Below, one piece after another: positions 57,250 through 64,000 of a stretch of DNA of 64,000 nt. The notes beneath the pieces were generated by a model. It was not told the origin of the DNA, ran no database searches, and saw only the letters and a program-made list of their open reading frames with translations. Origin of the DNA: Cantharellus purpuraceus (Eukaryota > Basidiomycota > Agaricomycetes > Cantharellales > Hydnaceae); the NCBI GenBank assembly GCA_025174535.1, contig JALBUN010000009.1, positions 868,001 through 932,000 of the forward strand. Direction: 5' to 3'. Both the position numbers and the translations under genes were made by a program. The first letter of the stretch is position 1; every line of letters begins with the position of its first letter.

Positions 57250-60200
57250 CAATATCTTATGGTAATGGTTGGCACTGGTTTTGCGGTATATGCTTACTGT
57301 GTCGCTATCTTGTTTGAATCTTGTTCTGAACATGTAGCAGTTTCACCTTCTCGGGGCTTTCTTTGGTTGGAGATTTTCGGAATTCATATTGAAGAACAGG
57401 CTCTGTTTTGAGAAGTATCTAGCTACTGTGCACTTCCCACAGTGAAGATCTTTACCGGCTGAGGATAATTTACCGATTGCAAGTTTTTCAATTAACCTCC
57501 GGATGTGGCAAGTCTATATGAGAGAGGGAGCTTAGAGCCATAGACTATTGTGAATTTCTACAAGCTACTCAAGCTCGTACAAGTTAATGGTGCATGCGCT
57601 CAGTCATTAACTTAATGATCAAGAGGTTAGCAGAGAGCAGCCCACTAATAACATCACTTAGGACTTCCAGGATGAACCGAGGATATACTTTGGAAGTGAA
57701 AACAGTGTTGTACGGTGAGGAGTGCTAGTGAATCCTGCCATGACTTCGGCAGTGAGCATGCCCACTAAGAGAGTGGCGTGCAGTACATGGACTTACAATT
57801 TAAAACAATTGCCATCCAACATTTCATCACACGCCGTCCTGTGCGCAAGGTTCGTATGGCCAAAATAGGTTGATCGAAAGATTGTGTTTGCTTATGGTAT
57901 AACTTATGAGGGAGGGGAGGTGCATCCGATCAGATGCATCAGTTCTGCTGTTCTACGATCAAACGACCTTCATCCAACTTCTTCCCTTGCTTCAGTACTG
58001 CCACATAGTTCACTTCTATTGTCGGCATGGTCGTCACCTCAATTGTCACACTCACGGCCATCAAAGGATGGGTTTTATGTTCAGATTAGGTTGATCTGGT
58101 AAGACTGAGCTACCAGTGGCACTCTCGCCAATGGCATATTCTGCAACATCCATGCATATCCATGAATGATCTGATGGAGTCTTCATTCACACTGACAAAA
58201 GTTGTATTTACTTGCAAAAATCCCACAATGCTTTGGTTTGGGGGAGTATTTCATGACAAGTGAATGTGTCTGTCCACGATCGCTATTAACACACTCTGCC
58301 TCCAGTCTAGAGGAGTCATGAGTAGAATTGTTCTCCGGTGCCATTGGCCGGGATTAATACCAGGTGTTGACCAGTAAAATCTGAGCAGAACCTCCAACAT
58401 TCTAGTAGTTACCAGGAGCACATCTCTGCTCCTTGTTGCGCAGAATCAGATCATAATGATTCCTTGGTTGGCGTCCTCACCGCCAGTGGTTTCATCAGCT
58501 TGCATTGCTTGTAGTCATGTCAGGCGTTTGCGAAGTATGACTTCCACCGATCATAGTTCGATAGTCTTGTACCTGACTACAGGGGGTCTTCAGATGTTGC
58601 AACTAGTTTGTGTCATCAGGCTTGAATTAAGGTCTATGGCGGTACTGAACATAGAAGGTGAACCAACTGGCTCAGTAATGTGTAATTCATACAGCTTGTA
58701 GCCTTTGTAATCCTTTATAATTTCGTGGCTTGGTCTGGCGGGCTAGGTAGTAACTCAGCCTGTTTGTCATCTAAAAGCGATGACCATTCCTCCTGTGGAA
58801 TGCTGCCACCTTCGATAGTATCCGCGTTTGATGAGTGATACTGTTGGCTTCCGTGAAGACCGCGCAACGCATACAACAGCGCTGACCCACTGGAGGTAAT
58901 GCTCAAGCGCTCATGAACATTCAAGCAGTGCATATCGGCACAGGTGCAACACTGCAAAAGCGGGTATGTGCTTGTAATTGGAAATGATGGCGGCGTGCTC
59001 GCTCAACGGACCGCCACAGTCGCTAGGTCCTCTCTCGCAGGTTCTGCTTTGTAAGTAAAACGTCTCGGGGGGTCGCTTCATGGGGGTACAATACACAGTC
59101 GTCAGCACAGCTGCTAAAATTAGACTTAGGTCATCATCTGCAACTTGATGCATGATGCATACCGATTTTCTGATACACATCTCAAAAACAATTCTCATCT
59201 ATCTCGAGGTATAAATCGACAACTCGGAGCCGAGCTGAATTTCACCGTGAATCAGGGGTGAAGCTCTGTCCTATATGACAAGTTAAGTGAACCTTTCAGA
59301 AGAGATATCAAGACTGCAAGTTCAAACGCCTGTGGCCTATCATGTAGTCGCCCCGGCACCCGATCATCAAATTGGTCGTTGCGCACCAATGGAGGCTGAG
59401 ATCTAGGAGGTCTTGTTAAGGGCGGTTCTTAAGCTTGATCACAAAATTCAAAGTTTGTTGATTTACCTTGACCAGACAGTTATCTTATCCCATTCCGGCT
59501 TCCATTAGACAACTTCTGTTGGAATATGCGAGCGGCGCATGTTATTAGACAACGCCGAGCTACTATACAGTTATATTACTTATGTAACTACCTGTGCGTT
59601 TGTAACCCAACCACCACCATGTCAGTGTTATCGCCCCCTTCGTGTGTCCCTCCTGCGCGTTTTTACAACAACTTCTTCATCTGCAAATGATATCTCGAGG
59701 CCCGAGCAAAGTCAGAGTATGTATGTTCGAGTTGTCATGTTATGATTACATCGTGCAAAGATACCAACAGTAATCCATAGTAAGTGGGCACTGTACCCGA
59801 CAAGATGAGATGAGGGTATTGAAATGCGAGGAGACATGCTTTCATGGCAAAACCACGTGGGCTGCCTATTTCCAATGATCAAACCTTGATTAGCCGTGAG
59901 GAGTCATCGTTGTCGTTGCTGACGGATCTGATCGGCTTGCTCACACATCGAATGAGCCCGTGTGATTCCTTCTTTGGCAGGCCGCATGCATTTATCAGAG
60001 CTCTCACACTTCTGACAAGAATATGAGTTCTGAAGTCACGCCTACTGGCAAGGTTGAAAGGTAATTTGACACTGAAGGTCCCGGCCACGTAATGCCTGAA
60101 TATTATTCTCAGAGTACATGCTGGCGATCCGTGAAATCAGGGCGAGCAGCAAGGTATGCATCAATCTGGTTAGAAACTGAACAATTGCATTCCCTGGTTT

Positions 60201-61472
60201 GCACGGAATTCAGGAACCTTGAACGCGCCACAGCGCATACCTTTACACGTGCTCCGCTCGTGAAGGAAATGGGCATATGTTAGAAAAACTACGGGCAGAA
60301 CCAGTTGAATACTGCCAGTGCCGCCTGACTTCAGTGGCAGTGCCGATCTAGCAGTGTCGGTGATTGTTATGATCGAAGTGCTCACGACATCTTATCGTCG
60401 CTCGGTGGCTTTGAGACTTCGTCACGTTACCTCCCGGTACTGTTTGTGCTGTCGCCATCAAGGTTACATGCAGTGCGAAGGTCAGCCGTAGGTATGAGCT
60501 GCGCCGGAGCAGATGAGGAGGCGATCAGTCTGAGAATACATTCCTCAGGTTTGCCAGAATAAACATCTTGTTCGCATATGTGCACGTGGAATTGTTTGGT
60601 TGCTACTTCCTACCCTTGAGTTCAAGCAGTGATCCAATACCATAAGTGGCATGATTTCCAGGGTACCACTGGATCAGGCGTTAACTCGTCGCATTTAAAT
60701 CATTTTATTGGTCTTGGTTGAGAATAGTTAGATGGCTGCTTTGAACTCTGAAGGGAGGTCATGTCAGCTGCCAACAAGCCAAAGAAATATGTATGTAAAA
60801 TACATACGGAAGTTGGACTGAGAGCTTGAAAAAATGAGCGCAAAGTGAACATGACAGTTGATACTTAAATCCGAATTTTTTTTCTGTCAAGAAATAATAG
60901 TTGCATTTTAAAATAATTTGACTTGAGCCATCATGTATTATGACATACATCAAGAGTTGCTTTGCCCACGACCCCGCCTCTATAGCCGCGCCTAAGCCGC
61001 GCTAAATGATGAATTCGATTACTGTAAGGTGCATTCTCACCCCCGGGCTGATATCTGATCGAGATTGATCCCCCCCCTCGACAGTCACCGGTCACGCTTC
61101 GGCCCAGCTAATTCTCTATTCATCTCGGAAGTTCCTTTCGAAGCACGATTATTCATGCAAATCGAATGATATCCCGGCATGATCATTTCAAGCGAGCACG
61201 CTGTTCGCTACTGCAAATCCAGATGAACACAATGATTCTCGTCATTCTACGGGCACCACTTCTGACTTGTTTCCGTTGTCAATCTTGTTTCGTTGCGCGT
61301 TATGGATCATTACGCATGCTATGTCGTTGTTAAGAGCTCGTTTACGGCGAACCGAATGGCTCTGAAGCAAACAACGATCGGGATGAGTAATCTACTGGCT
61401 GTGGTCGACGAATGAATTAGTATAACTAGCCATGTGACAATGTCCCTTTCCTATCAAGCACTTCTGACAAAC
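57250..61472. other. Gene-poor stretch of 4.2 kb
   Basis: Only short open frames. On the minus strand near 59200-58715, frames reading QVADDDLSLILAAVL and ERLSITSSGSALLYALRG, EEWSSLLDDKQAELLP could be pieces of a membrane-protein gene or a relic, but I cannot join them. No tRNA, rRNA or clear transposon end was seen. Confidence 0.4.
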
Positions 61473-62512
61473 ATGTCCAACTCTCGTGAGTACTATCACT
61501 CCTCCACCTCACGCACCTACGGAGCACACGAAAGACATCTTCCTCCCATCCGTGACGTAGTTGGAAGTGAGTTGAACATGACGCGTGAACCATACTACCT
61601 TCCTATTCTTACACTTGCCCCATAGACGAATTGGACCGGCGAAATCCTTATGCTTTCAACGACGTTCGTGGAGCTCTCCCTACCTCGGCATTCGGCCAGT
61701 CAAGTAGAGTGATTCTTACAATTGCCATTTGTTCATCTATGGAACGTCTAACATGCTTACCAGGGGGACCAAAGAGGTCCGACCCTTCCTCCTATACAAC
61801 AAGGAGGTCCAGCATCTTCAAGTTCCCATAGCACAGCCTATCCAGAAGGGAACGGATACTCGTCCGAGTACCCCGCCGCAGCATCGCAACGTGGCGGACA
61901 CCAAGGTAATCACAGGAGAAATCCATCTCAAGAGCAGGAATACGCATACGCTGTTTTGCGAACTTCTGGGGGAGGAAGTTCGCTTATCCATGCTGCGCCT
62001 CCTGCACCCCGAGCTCAGGGTATCTTACGACAGGGAGGGGTGCCCACTAAGACCCACAGTGAGGAACCCGACAAGCGACATAAATGTGAATACTGCGGAA
62101 AGAGATTTGATAGACCAAGCAGTCTCCAGGTTTGTACATATACTCGGATGTTCCGGCAGCTGAATTGATCTGCTAAGCGAACACTTGGTTCTCATAGGTC
62201 CACGTCCGCACACACACGGGTTCACAGCGTGAGTTTCGCAACTTGATTCTGTTCGCGCAAGTCAGTTAATTGCCCGTCATCAAAGCCTTTACATGTGGGT
62301 GGCCGGGATGTGAGCGCAGCTTTAGCGTCCGGTCCAACATGCTGCGCCATTGGCGGTCCCACGAGAGGTCGGAGGTCTCACACTACCCATCCCAGAGAGA
62401 TGGCGATGAGGAAGACGAATTTGATGAGGACTATTCTCACGGGAAGTCATCATCGACATCTAAAGGAAAACAAAGCAGTGCCAGCTACTATACCGTTTCC
62501 CGCCACAGGTGA
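61473..62512 (+). CDS. C2H2 zinc-finger protein, tandem copy A (two fingers)
   Basis: Putative nuclear DNA-binding protein. It starts MSNSREYYHSSTSRTYGAHE, RHLPPIRDVVG, then an intron to NELDRRNPYAFNDVRGALPT. After another intron comes GDQRGPTLPPIQQGG, a long Ser/Gly/Gln-rich part, APRAQGILRQGGVPTKTHSE, then the fingers. Finger 1 is HKCEYCGKRFDRPSSLQVHVR, cut by an intron after SLQ. TGSQ and a second intron lead to finger 2, FTCGWPGCERSFSVRSNMLR with HWRSH. The tail is acidic then Ser/Lys-rich and ends TVSRHR. Five or so exons. The fingers are of the TFIIIA-like CxxC/CxxxxC...HxxxH type. Copy B starts 720 bp downstream with the same layout. Two alternative frames in the third exon were discarded since only this one continues into the finger. 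Confidence 0.85.
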
Positions 62513-63232
62513 ATGGGGCCATTCAAAAGGCACAGTCGACTAGCTGACAGGAGTGCGACTGGATTCATCGGTTGACATTTCACTGACATGTTAGATTGCG
62601 GCATGAGCATTACATCACTTCCCTATTTTGCATTCAACCAGCTAGTATTGCAGTCGTTCTTGCATGTTGTTCAGCATAGATAGTGTCTCAACTCAGTATG
62701 TCTCGATGTTTGGCATTTTATTTACTTAAACTATTTGTTGAATTTTGTGTAGCGTGTCTTATCTATTAACGGTGTAGGCGATATACTTACTAATGCTGTT
62801 TGGGGAGGTGGACATGAATGGATTTCTAATAAGAACGTGACCCGCGAATCAACCCGAATCAGACCATACATCCGGCAGAGTGACACCAAAAGCCGATATT
62901 CATGACAGATATCATATATACTGTGTAAGACCGCTGCAGTTTTTGATACAGGCATCATCGGCCCACCGACGAAGCCGCCTTAACGTTGTGATTCATCCTG
63001 GAGATATCTTCCAACACATCTCACCGACGGGAAGCTGGAAGCTTCGAGTGTCTAACAGCAGTACAAACTCTCAAACCTCGTTGCAGCCGGAAACACAAGC
63101 CGAGCCCAGTGGCACCCACAAAACCCACTATATATTACACATTGGCACTGCCTTCAATTTGCTCACTCTTATGACGCCCAATTCCATCGTACGTCCAGGT
63201 ATAGCGCTCTAACTTGCATGTAGAGTCGACAT
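62513..63232. other. Intergenic spacer between tandem zinc-finger genes
   Basis: About 720 bp. It must hold the terminator of copy A and the promoter of copy B. No further feature recognised. Confidence 0.45.
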
Positions 63233-64000
63233 ATGTCCAGCGATTCGCGAGACTACTACAGATCCTCTAGAAACGAGCTTCCTCCTCTTCGAGAAGTTGT
63301 AGGCGGTGCGTTCTTGCGGCTCTGCATTTGCACTGCACTTATCTCGCTCGGCTCAGACGCCTTGAACAGTCCTGCCAGGTCATCATATCGGTTCGACTTA
63401 GAGGATGTAAACCGTGCATTGCCAGGCTCTTCCAAGCACGGTCGGTACCCATATCCTACTCAGGTATGTCCCGTGCCTTACATGTCTGGCATCTTTGCTC
63501 AACGGAATTTTTGAAGCAATATCCGCCTGAGAGAGGGCCAACTTTACCCCCAATCCGACATTATTTTCGAGAGAGCAAGAGCAGTAGTCAGAGTGGTCCT
63601 AGTTACCCACTCGAACGTCCCCCAAGCCGGGCTCTATCTCAAGACCCACCAGATACTTTAAAGACATATACATATTCAACTCCCACGAGTCCACAACCTG
63701 CCACTGGGCCTGCAACGTATTCTTACAACGTTTTGCGTACACAACAAGGCGACCTAGTCGATGTTCGAACACCCTCTTCACGCGCTCAGGGTATACTACG
63801 ACCTACAGCCATCATTGAAGATGAAGACGACTCCCACAAGCGTTATAAGTGCGACTGGCCTGGTTGCGATAAGAGATATGATCGACCTAGCTCACTTGAA
63901 GTACATTTCTAGCATTGGTTTCTGGTTACTGCCACACTCACGGACTGTCAGGTTCATCGCCACACTCATACAGGCTCTCAACGTAAGTCGATGGTCTTCA
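63233..64000 (+). CDS. C2H2 zinc-finger protein, tandem copy B (partial; runs off the right edge)
   Basis: Begins MSSDSRDYYRSSRNELPPLR EVVG, parallel to copy A. An intron leads to LNSPARSSYRFDLEDVNRAL, then RGPTLPPIRHYFRESKSSSQ, a Ser/Pro-rich middle, SRAQGILRPTAIIEDEDDSH and the first finger YKCDWPGCDKRYDRPSSLEV. An intron (GTACATTTCTAG to CAG) then gives HRHTHTGSQ at the very end, followed by a new donor GTAAGT. The second finger is expected just past 64000. Same exon layout and motif order as copy A, so a tandem duplication. Confidence 0.85.

Noticed and set aside
1..64000. Search for CRISPR-like arrays, operons and bacterial-style systems
   Set aside because: The genes are intron-rich and eukaryotic; no regularly spaced repeats were seen.

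Overview
The window reads as nuclear DNA of a filamentous basidiomycete, most likely an Agaricomycete. The genes are split by many introns of about 50-70 bp with GT..AG ends. The gene content fits: a P5A ATPase, several DUF6533 seven-helix membrane proteins, a glyoxal-oxidase-type copper radical oxidase with a membrane anchor, and intron-bearing nuclear tRNA genes. All calls come from reading conserved motifs by eye. Exon joins were worked out by hand from the splice sites and may be off by a base or two.

Left part (1-30.7 kb) is mostly conserved housekeeping genes: class II myosin heavy chain (-, cut by the left edge), SUMO E1 subunit UBA2 (+), checkpoint kinase CHK1 (-), P5A ATPase SPF1 (-), ribosome-biogenesis PUF6 (-), tRNA-His (+), a divergent cyclophilin (+), a second tRNA-His (-), UTP7/BING4 (+), a dienelactone hydrolase/SnoaL-like protein (+) and a long coiled-coil, proline-rich protein (-).

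Middle part (30.7-46.2 kb): tRNA-Lys (+), a DUF6533 protein (+), then a conserved block of IES6 (-) and ULA1 (+), head to head, followed by BNA1 (-). After this comes an accessory stretch: a second DUF6533 protein (-), a 496-bp MITE-like element with a TATA duplication, a decayed aminoglycoside-phosphotransferase-like gene, and a CmcJ/AsaB-type oxygenase (+).

Right part (46.5-64 kb): the membrane-anchored copper radical oxidase (-), a small conserved fungal protein (+), a VHS-GAT adaptor without the usual C-terminal ear (+), calcineurin A (+), a 4.2-kb gene-poor stretch, and two tandem paralogous C2H2 zinc-finger genes (+), the second cut by the right edge.

I found no multi-gene system that I can defend as undescribed. 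The strongest leads are a start codon apparently split by an intron in SPF1, the MITE-like element, the copper radical oxidase with a cytoplasmic GQ-repeat tail, two tRNA-His genes whose introns differ while their anticodon stems co-vary, and the tandem zinc-finger pair.
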